A stretch of 64,000 bases of DNA, from NCBI GenBank assembly GCA_029012445.1, contig JAQXMC010000023.1:124001-188000 (forward strand), read 5' to 3'. Shown here in pieces: positions 16,767-25,678 of the stretch. Position 1 is the stretch's first letter. Each line of letters begins with the position of its first letter. Both the position numbers and the translations under genes were made by a program. A model generated the notes under the pieces. The model was not told the DNA's origin. It saw only the letters and a program-made list of their open reading frames with translations, and ran no database searches. Source of the stretch: Oscillospiraceae bacterium (GTDB taxonomy: Bacteria > Bacillota > Clostridia > Oscillospirales > Acutalibacteraceae).

Positions 16767-17801
16767 ATGAGTATTACGGTTGCAAGCGTCACGGCGCTTC
16801 TTATCGCTTTCGTTGTCACATGGGTGCTGGGCTACGGAATTATTCCGCTTCTTCACAAGCTGAAATTCGGTCAGATAATTCTGGTCGATATCGGCCCCAA
16901 GTGGCACGCAAAAAAGCAGGGTACACCCACAATGGGCGGAATAATGTTCATAATCGGCGTGGTCTTTTCGACCGCCGTCACATTTCTTATATGCAAAGCG
17001 ACCGGCAGCAGCGCGTTTCTGCCGGCCGGCGAAGCGAGGAATATTGAATATGTTAAAATATGGGGCGGCTTACTGCTTGCTTTGCTGTTCGCCCTGGTCG
17101 GATTCACCGACGACTATATCAAGGTCGTTAAAAAGCGCAATCTCGGCCTGACGGAGATACAGAAGACTATTCCGCAGCTGATAATAGCCGTGGCTTATCT
17201 TGTCTGCTATTACAGAGCCTGCGGCACGGAGATGTATGTTCCCTTTGTCGGCAATGTCGATATGCACTTTTTCTACTGGATATTCGGCGTGTGCGTTATA
17301 TACGGAGCAATAAACGCCGTCAACTTCACGGACGGTATCGACGGCCTTTGCGGAAGCGTCACTATGGTTACCGCTCTCGCATTCACGATAGCCGCCGTTC
17401 TCTATAAGACGACGAGCGTCAGCGTTCTGGCGGCGGCTCTTGTCGGCGGCTGCGCCGGCTATCTCATCTGGAATCACTATCCGGCTAAGGTAATGATGGG
17501 CGACACGGGTTCAATGTTTCTCGGCGGTCTGGTCGTTGCCCTCGCCTATGCGATAAATATGCCGCTTATCCTTGTTCTTTTCGGCTTTATCTATGTCGTT
17601 GAGGCAATGAGCGATGTTATTCAGATCGGAAGCATTAAGCTAAGACATAAAAAGGTGTTCAAAATGGCGCCTATACATCATCATTTTGAAATGTGCGGCT
17701 GGAATGAAAAAAAGATAGTCAGAGTCTTCACCGCAGTGAACGCACTGGCCTGTATTCTGGGCATAATAATTATCTATTTCGGAGACACGAGGGTAATGTA
17801 G
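16767..17801 (+). CDS. mraY: Phospho-MurNAc-pentapeptide transferase MraY
   Basis: Makes lipid I by transferring phospho-MurNAc-pentapeptide to undecaprenyl phosphate at the inner membrane. 344 residues with about ten membrane segments. The catalytic signatures are TDDYIKV, NFTDGIDGLCG and GDTGSMFLGG, and the C-terminal histidine cluster is APIHHHFE. All are intact. AGAGGA is upstream of ATG. The usual next gene murD is missing; ftsW follows. Confidence 0.97.
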   Translation: MSITVASVTALLIAFVVTWVLGYGIIPLLHKLKFGQIILVDIGPKWHAKKQGTPTMGGIMFIIGVVFSTAVTFLICKATGSSAFLPAGEARNIEYVKIWGGLLLALLFALVGFTDDYIKVVKKRNLGLTEIQKTIPQLIIAVAYLVCYYRACGTEMYVPFVGNVDMHFFYWIFGVCVIYGAINAVNFTDGIDGLCGSVTMVTALAFTIAAVLYKTTSVSVLAAALVGGCAGYLIWNHYPAKVMMGDTGSMFLGGLVVALAYAINMPLILVLFGFIYVVEAMSDVIQIGSIKLRHKKVFKMAPIHHHFEMCGWNEKKIVRVFTAVNALACILGIIIIYFGDTRVM

Positions 17802-17837
17802 CGCAAATTTTTATTATCCTGACAGGGAGGGGTACGC

Positions 17838-19235
17838 TTGACGCAGAGAGATTACGCAAGACCGAATGACCGAAGAAATCCCTATAACGATCCCCGTGAC
17901 GCAAGAAAAAGACAGCGCGATGCGGAAAGATCGGCCAAAGAAGAGGAAAAAAGCAGAAAAAGGCTCGAATCCGTCAAAGCGGCGGAGAAGAAAGGCGAGT
18001 CGTTCGGAAGATTTCTGAACAGATGGACTCTCAGGGGTACCATCGACGCCCCCTTTGTAATTTTGGTGTTTATTCTGCTTTGCATCGGACTTGTCATGAT
18101 GTTTTCGGCGGGCTACACCGACGCTTATTACAGAAAAGACGGCGACGCGCTTTGGTATATAAAGCATCAGATAGTGTTTGCGGTTATCGGCGTCGCAGCA
18201 ATGTTCCTTGTCAGCTTTTTCAACTACAAAAGGCTCAACGGCGCTCTTGCCGTCATCGGATATGCGGGCTCCGCTCTGCTCCTGATGATAACCTTTGTCG
18301 TCAATCTTCACAAAGACAGCGACTTTAAGCGCTGGCTGAAGATAGGCCCCATCAATTTTCAGCCGTCAGAGCTTGCCAAGTTCGCAGTCATACTCTTTCT
18401 TGCCTATAACATATCCCGTCAATACGGAATGATAGGCTCGAAAAAGGTTCCGGATTCGCCGCTGCTTCACGATATCGATGATAAATTCACTTCAAAGATC
18501 AGAGTTTTCTATAAAAACGCAAGCACCATGTCCATGGTTCTCACTCTGTGGTACACCCTGATAATTTCGTTCATCTGCGCGCTTATTATCATTGAAAATC
18601 ACATATCCTGCACGATACTCATATTCATGATCGGCGTCGGAATGATGTGGCTGGGCGGAGTGAAAAAAGGATATTTCGTTGTTCTTGCGGCAATAGTTGC
18701 CGCGGCGGTGTTTATCGTTGTCAAAAGGCCCGATATACTTCCTGGTTATGCCGGCGAAAGAATTATCGCATGGACAGACAAGACATATAAACCGCTCGGC
18801 GCGAGATGGCAGACAAATCAGAGCCTGAGAGCGATAGCTTCGGGCGGCCCGTTCGGCCTTGGACTCGGCAATTCAAGACAGAAGCATATGTATGTCTCCG
18901 AGCCGCAGAACGACTTCATCTTCGCGATAGTCTGCGAGGAGCTTGGCTTCGTCGGGGCAATATTCATAATCGGCCTTTTCGCCGCCCTTGTTTTCAGAGC
19001 ATTCCGGATAGCCGTCAAAGCGAAGGATGTTTTCGGCTCAATGCTCGCTATGGGCATAGCGCTTCAGGTCGGTATGCAGGTTATACTCAACATCGCCGTT
19101 GTTTCGGACGCTATTCCTAACACCGGAATATCGCTCCCGTTTTTCAGCTACGGCGGCACCTCCCTTGTCATATTGCTTGTGGAGATGGGGCTGATACTGT
19201 CAGTGTCGAGAAACAGCAGCATCGAAAAAACATAA
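17838..19235 (+). CDS. ftsW: Septal lipid II polymerase FtsW (SEDS family)
   Basis: A 465-residue SEDS glycosyltransferase that works with the class B PBP upstream. The first 65 residues are very charged (many Arg/Lys/Glu), an unusually long cytoplasmic extension before the first membrane helix. Conserved parts include WLKIGPINFQPSELAKFA, the late EELGFVGA segment, and PNTGISLPFFSYGGTS. About ten membrane segments follow. The start is TTG at 17838 with GGGAGGGG upstream. It could alternatively be the sporulation paralogue SpoVE, since this cluster also carries a SpoVD-like PBP. Confidence 0.93.
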   Translation: MTQRDYARPNDRRNPYNDPRDARKRQRDAERSAKEEEKSRKRLESVKAAEKKGESFGRFLNRWTLRGTIDAPFVILVFILLCIGLVMMFSAGYTDAYYRKDGDALWYIKHQIVFAVIGVAAMFLVSFFNYKRLNGALAVIGYAGSALLLMITFVVNLHKDSDFKRWLKIGPINFQPSELAKFAVILFLAYNISRQYGMIGSKKVPDSPLLHDIDDKFTSKIRVFYKNASTMSMVLTLWYTLIISFICALIIIENHISCTILIFMIGVGMMWLGGVKKGYFVVLAAIVAAAVFIVVKRPDILPGYAGERIIAWTDKTYKPLGARWQTNQSLRAIASGGPFGLGLGNSRQKHMYVSEPQNDFIFAIVCEELGFVGAIFIIGLFAALVFRAFRIAVKAKDVFGSMLAMGIALQVGMQVILNIAVVSDAIPNTGISLPFFSYGGTSLVILLVEMGLILSVSRNSSIEKT

Positions 19236-19251
19236 GTGAGGTATCATTCAG

Positions 19252-20382
19252 ATGAAATTCCTTTTTGCCGCCGGCGGAACGGGCGGTCACATAAATCCCG
19301 CACTTGCCGTTGCCGGCGAGATAAGAGAAAAATATCCGGAAAGTGAAATACTTTTCATCGGAACAAAAAACAAAATGGAGTCAAAGCTTGTCCCTCAGGC
19401 GGGCTTTGACTTTGCCGCTATATCAATATCCGGCTTTCAGAGAAAGCTGAGCCTCAAAAATATTGCGAAAAATATAAGAACACTGTTCTATCTGATTGAA
19501 TCTTCTTTTCAGACAAAAAAGATAATAAAGCGCTTCAATCCCGATGTCGTTGTGGGCTTCGGCGGCTATGTTTCGGGCCCCGTCCTCAGATGCGCTTATA
19601 AAATGGGTATTCCGACGGCTATTCATGAGCAGAACGCATTCCCGGGCGTGACGAATAAAGCGCTGGCAAAGCATGTTGATAAAGTAATGATAACGGTCGA
19701 CAGCGTCAGAAAATATCTTGACGCCAAAAATGATTGCATTCTGACCGGGCTTCCCGTCAGGGGTGAGATGCTTCGGGCCGACAGAGATTTTTCAAGAGCA
19801 GAGCTCAAGGTCAGAGACGATGAGGTGCTCATACTTTCCATGGGCGGCTCGCTCGGCGCAAAAGCCATAAACGAAGCTGCGGTCGAGCTGATTTCAAAAA
19901 GAGCCGACGCTAAGGGCTACCGCTTTCTGCACTCAACGGGCAGATACGGACTGTGGGTACCCAATAAAATAAGGGAAAACGGCGTTGATCCTGACAGCCA
20001 CGGCAATATCGAGATCAGAGAATATATAAACGACATGGATGTTTGCATGAGTGCGGCCGATATTGTTATCTGCCGGGCCGGAGCGTCGTCTCTCAGCGAG
20101 ATCGAAGCTCTCGGCAAAGCCTCTATACTCGTACCGTCTCCCAATGTCGCAGAAAATCACCAGTACCACAACGCGATGGCGCTTGTCAGAAACGGCGCCG
20201 CAATAATAATCGAAGAAAAAGACCTGACCGGCGACAGACTTATTGCCGAAGTGGACGAGCTTGTTAGAAACAGGGATAAGAGAGAAGCGATCGGCAAAAA
20301 CGCAAAAGCAATGGCAAAAATCGACGCTAAAGAAAAAATAGCTCAGATCGTCGTCGGGCTCGCCAAAGGGAACAAGGCTTAA
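19252..20382 (+). CDS. murG: Lipid II synthase MurG
   Basis: Adds GlcNAc from UDP-GlcNAc to lipid I on the cytoplasmic face. The N-terminal glycine loop AAGGTGGHINPA is present. VVGFGGYVSGP lies near residue 105 and HEQNAFPGVTNK near 124. The second domain has LSMGGSLGA, and the nucleotide-sugar site reads ICRAGASSLSEI with PSPNVAENHQ. The 376-residue length is typical. It follows ftsW after 16 bases. Confidence 0.97.
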   Translation: MKFLFAAGGTGGHINPALAVAGEIREKYPESEILFIGTKNKMESKLVPQAGFDFAAISISGFQRKLSLKNIAKNIRTLFYLIESSFQTKKIIKRFNPDVVVGFGGYVSGPVLRCAYKMGIPTAIHEQNAFPGVTNKALAKHVDKVMITVDSVRKYLDAKNDCILTGLPVRGEMLRADRDFSRAELKVRDDEVLILSMGGSLGAKAINEAAVELISKRADAKGYRFLHSTGRYGLWVPNKIRENGVDPDSHGNIEIREYINDMDVCMSAADIVICRAGASSLSEIEALGKASILVPSPNVAENHQYHNAMALVRNGAAIIIEEKDLTGDRLIAEVDELVRNRDKREAIGKNAKAMAKIDAKEKIAQIVVGLAKGNKA

Positions 20383-20451
20383 CACATATTCACTCAAAAA
20401 CGCTTTTCGGCATAGAATACAACAGTTCATGGTTGAAAGGTCGTGTTTTGA

Positions 20452-21705
20452 GTGGAAAGCATAATCGTCAAAGGCGGAAATGAACTCGGCGGAAAGATAA
20501 GGGTCCACGGCTCCAAAAACAGCTGCCTGCCTATATTGGCTGCGGTCATTCTGACAGATGATGTGTGCGTCATACATAATTGTCCCGACCTGACCGATGT
20601 CTCTGCGGCAGTGAAAATACTCGAATTTCTGGGCTGCGGCGTTGAAAGAGACGCAGATGTGATAACGGTCGATTCAAGAACGCTTGACCGCTGCGATATA
20701 CCCGAGGGGCTGATGCGTGAAATGCGCTCCTCGATTGTCTTTCTCGGCTCTGTGCTTTCAAGGCTCGGAAAAGCCGAGCTTTACACTCCGGGCGGCTGTG
20801 AAATAGGGCTTCGGCCGATAGATCTTCATATATCGGCTCTCAAAGCTCTCGGAGCCGATATCGACGAAAGCCACGGGAAGCTCAGCTGCAAAAGAAACGC
20901 CGCCTTTTCGGGTACAAATATAAATCTTTCCTTTCCGTCCGTGGGCGCCACGGAAAATATTATTCTTGCCTGCGCGGTTTCAAAGGGCGTGACCAACATA
21001 TATAATGCGGCGAGAGAGCCGGAAATAGCCGTTCTGGTCGACTTTTTGAATAAGTGCGGCGCAAAGATAAAATTAAAGGCGGACGGAACTATCAGCATTT
21101 GCGGCGTCGAAAAGCTTCACGGCTGTGAATTCCGTGTTATACCTGACAGGATAACCGCCGCGACATATATGGCTGCCGTGGCTTCGGCCGGCGGCGATGT
21201 TTTAATTGAAGACATAGCTCCGATCCATCTGAAGAGCGTTATATCCGTTTTTGAACAGGCCGGCTGCTCAATTGATGTCGGCAAAAGCTCTTTGAGAATC
21301 AAAAGCCCGGAAATACTCAAGCCTGTCAGAAATGTCAGAACGATGCCGTATCCCGGGTTTCCGACAGACGCCCAGGCGCCCGTTATGGCGACGGCGACCA
21401 AGGCCGACGGAACGAGCGTTATAGTTGAAAATATATTTGAATCAAGATATAAGCATGTGCCGCAGCTTATCAGACTCGGAGCAAAGATCAGAGTCGAAGA
21501 CAGAGTTGCCGTCATAGACGGAGTTAAAAAGCTATACGGCGCAAGGGTGGAAGCGACAGACCTCAGGGGAGGCGGCGCACTGATAGTGGCGGCGCTCAGA
21601 GCCGAGGGGCAAAGCGAGATAACGAATATACACCACATTGACAGGGGATATGAGAAAATAGAAACGGCTCTGGGGAGCATCGGAGCCGATATCAAGCGAG
21701 GATAA
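20452..21705 (+). CDS. murA: UDP-GlcNAc 1-carboxyvinyltransferase MurA
   Basis: First committed step of peptidoglycan synthesis: transfers enolpyruvate from PEP to UDP-GlcNAc. The KNS motif lies in HGSKNSCLPI near residue 20. The fosfomycin-target cysteine is present in PGGCEIGLRPIDLH near 116, so the enzyme should be fosfomycin-sensitive at the target level. FPTDAQAPVMA and FESRYKHV match the C-terminal active-site loops. The start is GTG at 20452 with AAAGGT upstream. It sits where murB or murC usually lies in Firmicute dcw clusters. Confidence 0.96.
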   Translation: MESIIVKGGNELGGKIRVHGSKNSCLPILAAVILTDDVCVIHNCPDLTDVSAAVKILEFLGCGVERDADVITVDSRTLDRCDIPEGLMREMRSSIVFLGSVLSRLGKAELYTPGGCEIGLRPIDLHISALKALGADIDESHGKLSCKRNAAFSGTNINLSFPSVGATENIILACAVSKGVTNIYNAAREPEIAVLVDFLNKCGAKIKLKADGTISICGVEKLHGCEFRVIPDRITAATYMAAVASAGGDVLIEDIAPIHLKSVISVFEQAGCSIDVGKSSLRIKSPEILKPVRNVRTMPYPGFPTDAQAPVMATATKADGTSVIVENIFESRYKHVPQLIRLGAKIRVEDRVAVIDGVKKLYGARVEATDLRGGGALIVAALRAEGQSEITNIHHIDRGYEKIETALGSIGADIKRG

Positions 21706-21708
21706 AGC

Positions 21709-22836
21709 ATGAGAGACTGGGAAAATAACGGCCGCGATTCAGACAGAGGACGGCAAAGCATCAACGCTGAGAGAAAAAGAGCTCAGGAAATTGCCGAGGA
21801 AAGAAGAAAGTGGCTCGCAGGCGAAAAATATGTCTATGACGCGCCGAGAAAGCAGGGCAGCTTCACTCCCGCCGACAGGGAAAGACCGATAGCCCCAACG
21901 GTCGGAAAAGCCGAACAAAAGCAAAACCGCAGTCCGGCGAAGGGCAGAAAGAAGAAATCAAAAAAGAACAGCGTCGATTACAGATCAAACGACGAGCGCA
22001 GACGGGATTACGCTGCCGGCGCCAGAAAAAAGCGCAGGCGAAGCGTGATCAGAGCTCTGATATTCACCGTTGTTATTGCTGCCTGCGTGCTTGTCGCTTT
22101 GTCGCTGACTGTTCTTTTCAAGATAGAAACCATATCTGTTTCCGGTGACACGAGGTACACTGCAGAGGAGGTAATCGAGGCGTCCGGAGTCAAAAACGGC
22201 GACAACCTGTGGCGCACAACATCACAGAATGTGACCGATAAGCTCTCGGCCGCTCTCCCTTATGTCGGCTTTGCGAAAATCGTCAGAAGCGTTCCGTCTT
22301 CCGTTGAAATTGTGATAACCGAAACGGTTCCGGTTTATTCGATAGAAAAAAACAATAAATACATACTTATAGATGAAAATAACAAGATCCTTGAAACACA
22401 GGCCGCCAAAGCGGGAGACACCGTGCTGCTGAAAGGCGTGGAGCCACTCGAAGCGAAGGCGGGAGAACTGCTGAATGTCAAGGTCTCGGAAAAATATGAG
22501 ACAGCGAAAGAGATAATAAATGAAGCTGCCGCGTCCGGGCTGAAGCTGACCGAGGTCAATGTGACCGACCTTAATCTGCTAACCGCCGTATACAGCGGAA
22601 AACTGCGGCTGGAGTTCGGCTCAAAAAGCGATCTCGCCGATAAGATGAAAATGGCTGAGGAGGTCATTACAAAGCTCGAAAAGGAAAACAACAAGCAACA
22701 GGGCGTTATAAATCTCAAGAGCGTGACCAAGGCTTTCTTTAAGGAAGAGCCGCTGAACCCGACTTCGGCGCCGAAAAATAACGGCAAAAATAACAAAAAG
22801 ACCGAAAGCGGCAAAAGCAATAAGTCCACGGCATGA
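21709..22836 (+). CDS. ftsQ: Cell division protein FtsQ/DivIB
   Basis: A 375-residue bitopic divisome protein. The first 105 residues are a highly charged cytoplasmic region. One membrane helix is near 108-130 (LIFTVVIAACVLVALSLTVLF). The POTRA domain starts IETISVSGDTRYTAEEV and contains NLWRTT. The beta domain follows, with a charged Asn/Lys-rich C-terminal tail. Only three bases separate it from murA. ftsA does not follow; ftsZ comes next with its own promoter. Confidence 0.92.
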   Translation: MRDWENNGRDSDRGRQSINAERKRAQEIAEERRKWLAGEKYVYDAPRKQGSFTPADRERPIAPTVGKAEQKQNRSPAKGRKKKSKKNSVDYRSNDERRRDYAAGARKKRRRSVIRALIFTVVIAACVLVALSLTVLFKIETISVSGDTRYTAEEVIEASGVKNGDNLWRTTSQNVTDKLSAALPYVGFAKIVRSVPSSVEIVITETVPVYSIEKNNKYILIDENNKILETQAAKAGDTVLLKGVEPLEAKAGELLNVKVSEKYETAKEIINEAAASGLKLTEVNVTDLNLLTAVYSGKLRLEFGSKSDLADKMKMAEEVITKLEKENNKQQGVINLKSVTKAFFKEEPLNPTSAPKNNGKNNKKTESGKSNKSTA

Positions 22837-22864
22837 CTCAACAGACATCAGACAGGCTGACACT

Positions 22865-22885
22865 GCGCCGCCGATAAGGCGGCGC
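22865..22885 (+). terminator. GC-rich hairpin after ftsQ
   Basis: GCGCCGCC / GGCGGCGC with loop GATAA, followed by a weak T-tract (TTCGCGCTTTT). Probably a partial terminator. Confidence 0.5.
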
Positions 22886-22979
22886 TTCGCGCTTTTCCGT
22901 GACGCCGGGGCGCAGCGAGGCATAGTCAAAATAGTCAAAATTATCCACAAAAAACGCATAAAGTTTTTAATTTATATTA

Positions 22980-23008
22980 TTGATATTTCATTTTATATAT
23001 GCTATAAT
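22980..23008 (+). promoter_or_regulatory. Extended -10 promoter for ftsZ
   Basis: TTGATA at 22980-22985, 17 bases, TATAAT at 23003-23008 preceded by TGC. It gives ftsZ transcription independent of the mraZ promoter. Confidence 0.8.
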
Positions 23009-23095
23009 CACCAATATAATATGAATTTGTGCGCAAAAAAATCGACATTTTTGCTGCTGTGCGCTTGTTAATACATACATTTGGGAGGAAGTTTA

Positions 23096-24358
23096 ATGGG
23101 TTTCGCAATTGACAACGAATACATAGCATACAACCAGATTAAGGTCATCGGTGTCGGCGGAGGCGGAGGAAACGCCGTCAACAGCATGGTTGACGCCGGT
23201 ATCGTCGGCGTTGAATTTATTTCGATAAATACTGATCGTCAGATCCTTGAAAATTCAAAGGCTACTCATAAAATTCAGATAGGCGAAAAGACAACGGGTT
23301 GCATGGGTGCAGGCGGAGATCCGACCGTCGGCCGAAAGGCAGCTGAGGAGAGCAGAGAAGCTATCGCCGAGGTGCTCAAAAACACCGACATGGTCTTTAT
23401 AACCGCAGGAATGGGCGGCGGCACCGGTACCGGCGCAGCTCCGATAGTTGCCGAGATAGCCAAAGAAATGGGAATACTCACTGTCGGCATTGTCACAAAA
23501 CCGTTCAGGTTTGAGGGCAGAAAACGCATGATGCAGGCCGAAGAAGGAATAAAAGAGCTCGAAAAGAATGTTGACAGTCTTATTGTTATTCCGAACGAAA
23601 GACTTCGCCTTTTAGGGGACAAGTCTCTCGGTATCCGCGACGCTTTCGGAAAGGCGAACGAGGTCCTGTGGCAGGGCGTCAAGAGCATTTCCGACACGAT
23701 CAAAGTGCCCGGTTACATCAACCTTGACTTTGCCGATATAAAGAGCGTTATGAAGGACGCCGGCAGAGCCCATATGGGTATCGGACGCGGCAAGGGCGCA
23801 GACTGCGCGGCCGAGGCGACCGAGAAAGCTATCACAAGTCCGCTTCTTGAAACGACTATCGAGGGCGCAAGCGGCGTTATCATCAATGTCACCTGTTCGT
23901 CCGATATGCCTCTTGACAAGATCGAGGAGGCAGGCGACCTTATTTCTCAGAATACTCATCCCGACGCTAACATCATATTCGGCTCGGTATTTGACGAGGA
24001 TATGGGCGACGAAATGCTTATCACGGTTATTGCGACCGGCTTTAAGAATGAAAATGTTTTGCAGAGCGCACCGTCGCACCAGAGCGATCCCGATCAGAAT
24101 ATAATCGGAAGCGCACCATCAAATTCACCGTTCACCCCCACCGCCTCAACAGGAGCGGTCAACAGCGATCTTCTTCGCGCTTTCAGAGAGGCTCTTGACA
24201 AGAATCAGGCTCAGACAGAGTCAAAGGGCGCTTCATCACAGAAGGTCGAGTCCGTTCATACCCCGTCGAAGGGCGCGTCTGTTTTCGATGACAACGATAA
24301 CGACGACGGCGAGATCCTCCCGATATTCAAGGGCAAGAACAATATATTCGGAAAATAA
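23096..24358 (+). CDS. ftsZ: Cell division GTPase FtsZ
   Basis: Tubulin-like GTPase that forms the Z ring. The first glycine-rich loop [10 protein letters not shown] is at residues 19-28 and the tubulin signature GGGTGTG at 107-113. The T7 synergy loop [11 protein letters not shown] is present. The 420 residues end in a Ser/Gln-rich linker and the tail [14 protein letters not shown], instead of the common D-I-P-x-F-L pattern that binds FtsA, SepF and ZipA. ATG 23096 is used because GGGAGGA is just before it; the TTG at 23081 precedes the Shine-Dalgarno and is rejected. Confidence 0.98.
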   Translation: MGFAIDNEYIAYNQIKVIGVGGGGGNAVNSMVDAGIVGVEFISINTDRQILENSKATHKIQIGEKTTGCMGAGGDPTVGRKAAEESREAIAEVLKNTDMVFITAGMGGGTGTGAAPIVAEIAKEMGILTVGIVTKPFRFEGRKRMMQAEEGIKELEKNVDSLIVIPNERLRLLGDKSLGIRDAFGKANEVLWQGVKSISDTIKVPGYINLDFADIKSVMKDAGRAHMGIGRGKGADCAAEATEKAITSPLLETTIEGASGVIINVTCSSDMPLDKIEEAGDLISQNTHPDANIIFGSVFDEDMGDEMLITVIATGFKNENVLQSAPSHQSDPDQNIIGSAPSNSPFTPTASTGAVNSDLLRAFREALDKNQAQTESKGASSQKVESVHTPSKGASVFDDNDNDDGEILPIFKGKNNIFGK

Positions 24359-24403
24359 TATATTTTCACGGTAGGTCCGCCAAAGGCAAATTAAGTCAGA
24401 TAA

Positions 24404-24436
24404 GGCTGCTGCATAAGTTGCGGCAGCCGTTTCTTG
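24404..24436 (+). terminator. Hairpin after ftsZ
   Basis: GGCTGC (24404-24409) / GCAGCC (24423-24428) with extra pairing inside, followed by GTTTCTT. Confidence 0.55.
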
Positions 24437-24461
24437 TGAAAAACGGGCGGACTGTCATCGG

Positions 24462-24490
24462 TTGACAGCACAGCTTCCGTTTAGTATAAT
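24462..24490 (+). promoter_or_regulatory. Promoter for tRNA-Leu
   Basis: TTGACA at 24462-24467, 17 bases, TATAAT at 24485-24490: perfect consensus, 14 bases before the tRNA. Confidence 0.9.
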
Positions 24491-24503
24491 ATCAAAGCAA
24501 TCC

Positions 24504-24589
24504 GCATCTGTGGTGGAATTGGCAGACACGATGGATTTAGGATCCATTGTCCGAAAGACATGCAGGTTCGAGCCCTGTCAGATGCACCA
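24504..24589 (+). tRNA. tRNA-Leu (anticodon UAG)
   Basis: The acceptor stem GCATCTG / CAGATGC closes a class II tRNA with a long variable arm (around GTCCGAAAGAC). The anticodon stem ATGGA / TCCAT holds the loop TTTAGGA with anticodon TAG, decoding CUA/CUN Leu. The T arm has GGTTCGAGCCC. The discriminator A and CCA are encoded. Confidence 0.96.
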
Positions 24590-24590
24590 T

Positions 24591-24634
24591 GAAAAAGCGC
24601 ACTTTTGCCCGGCAGACAAAAGTGTGCTTTTTCA
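24591..24634 (+). terminator. Terminator after tRNA-Leu
   Basis: A near-perfect 17-bp stem: GAAAAAGCGCACTTTTG (24591-24607) pairs with CAAAAGTGTGCTTTTTC ending at 24633. One G-T pair; it contains its own T-run. Confidence 0.85.
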
Positions 24635-24636
24635 AT

Positions 24637-24782
24637 GATATCCGTTCCATGCGGTCACGGGTGATATACCTGTCGGTATGATATCTGCTTCGCAGATGAT
24701 ATACGCTTCGCGTATGTAGGAACGGATATTATATCATACTTGCAAAGCAAGTATATCATATCGCATCAGCGATATCTCATTG
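24637..24782. repeat. Array of small palindromic hairpins with ATGATAT/ATATCAT spacers
   Basis: Several short palindromes are spaced by ATGATAT or its complement: ATCTGCTTCGCAGAT, ATACGCTTCGCGTAT, ATACTTGCAAAGCAAGTAT and GATATCGC-type units. The whole is enclosed by an outer inverted repeat (GATATCCGTTCC near 24639 / GGAACGGATAT near 24720). The left half uses ATGATAT spacers and the right half ATATCAT. The unit is about 18-19 bases, but the cores differ, so it is not a CRISPR. It lies in the convergent gap between tRNA-Leu and kdpE. The rest of the gap to 24865 shows nothing further; a GC hairpin (GAAAGCCGC / GCGGCTTTC) is near 24865-24890. Confidence 0.7.
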
Positions 24783-24909
24783 GGTGTATTTTCTTGCGGG
24801 CTCAAGTCCATACCACATTTTTTCGCCGGTATCTTTTTGCTACCTCTTAACAGGAAGAAAGCCGCGTGAAAGTGCGGCTTTCAGACTATGTCTGAATGGA
24901 TAACAAAAT

Positions 24910-24946
24910 AACAGCGCCGGACCGTTTAAGGCTACGGCGCTGTTTT
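24910..24946 (-). terminator. Bidirectional terminator after kdpE
   Basis: ACAGCGCCG (24911-24919) / CGGCGCTGT (24935-24943), with T-rich tracts on both sides. On the minus strand it ends the kdpDE transcript. Confidence 0.75.
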
Positions 24947-24976
24947 TCGGCAAACAGATCGGTTACTGAGTAAAAT

Positions 24977-25678
24977 TTATTCCACCTTCATCATTCTGTA
25001 ACCGACGCCTATATGCGTCTGGATATATTGCGGCGAATCGGGATCCTTTTCAAGCTTTTTGCGAAGCGTTGCCATAAAGACGCGCAGGGACGCAATATCA
25101 TTATCCCAGGTGCTGCCCCATATACTCTGGGTTATAAAGGTGTGAGTCAGGACTTTTCCTACATTTTTTGAAAACAGACATAAAAGTTTATATTCAATGG
25201 GCGTCAGGTGAAGCTCCTCATCACCGAGATAAGCGCAGCCGGCGGCGTAGTCAATTTTCAGCTTGCCGTTTGTGAAAACGGAGTTCTCGGCAGCTGATTC
25301 GTTCTGCATCATATTCAGCCGTCTCTGGGTGACTCTGAGCCTTGCCAGAAGCTCATCGACCGAAAAGGGCTTTGTCAGATAATCGTCCGCGCCTGCGTCA
25401 AGTGCGTCTATTTTGTCGGTGTCCTCGCTCCTCGCACTGATAACTATTATGGGCATATTCGACCATGTGCGGATTCTTTTGATTACTTCAACGCCGTCGA
25501 TATCGGGAAGCCCAAGATCAAGCAGAACGATATCGGGGTTATGCGACGACGCTTCGAGAATTGCAGACGCGCCGTTCTGCGCTGTCAGATATCGGTAATC
25601 GTGCGCTTTAAGGGTGGTTGTGATAAGATTTTTGACCGAATTGTCATCTTCAACAACCAATATCAAAGGTTTATTCAT
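24977..25678 (-). CDS. kdpE: Response regulator KdpE-like (OmpR family)
   Basis: A 233-residue two-component regulator. The receiver domain has the acidic pair EDD at residues 10-12, the phospho-acceptor Asp54 in VLLDLGLPD, and the conserved Lys in YLTKPFS. The C-terminal winged helix has LTPIEYKLL and VGVGYRM. Its ATG overlaps the end of kdpD by eight bases and has GGGGAGG upstream. KdpE normally activates kdpFABC potassium-pump genes; none is present in this window, so its targets lie elsewhere or are different. Confidence 0.92.
   Translation of the reverse strand: MNKPLILVVEDDNSVKNLITTTLKAHDYRYLTAQNGASAILEASSHNPDIVLLDLGLPDIDGVEVIKRIRTWSNMPIIVISARSEDTDKIDALDAGADDYLTKPFSVDELLARLRVTQRRLNMMQNESAAENSVFTNGKLKIDYAAGCAYLGDEELHLTPIEYKLLCLFSKNVGKVLTHTFITQSIWGSTWDNDIASLRVFMATLRKKLEKDPDSPQYIQTHIGVGYRMMKVE

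Noticed and set aside
24637..24782. Possible CRISPR array
   Set aside because: Units are about 18-19 bases with self-complementary variable cores and spacers shorter than 10 bases. There are no cas genes.
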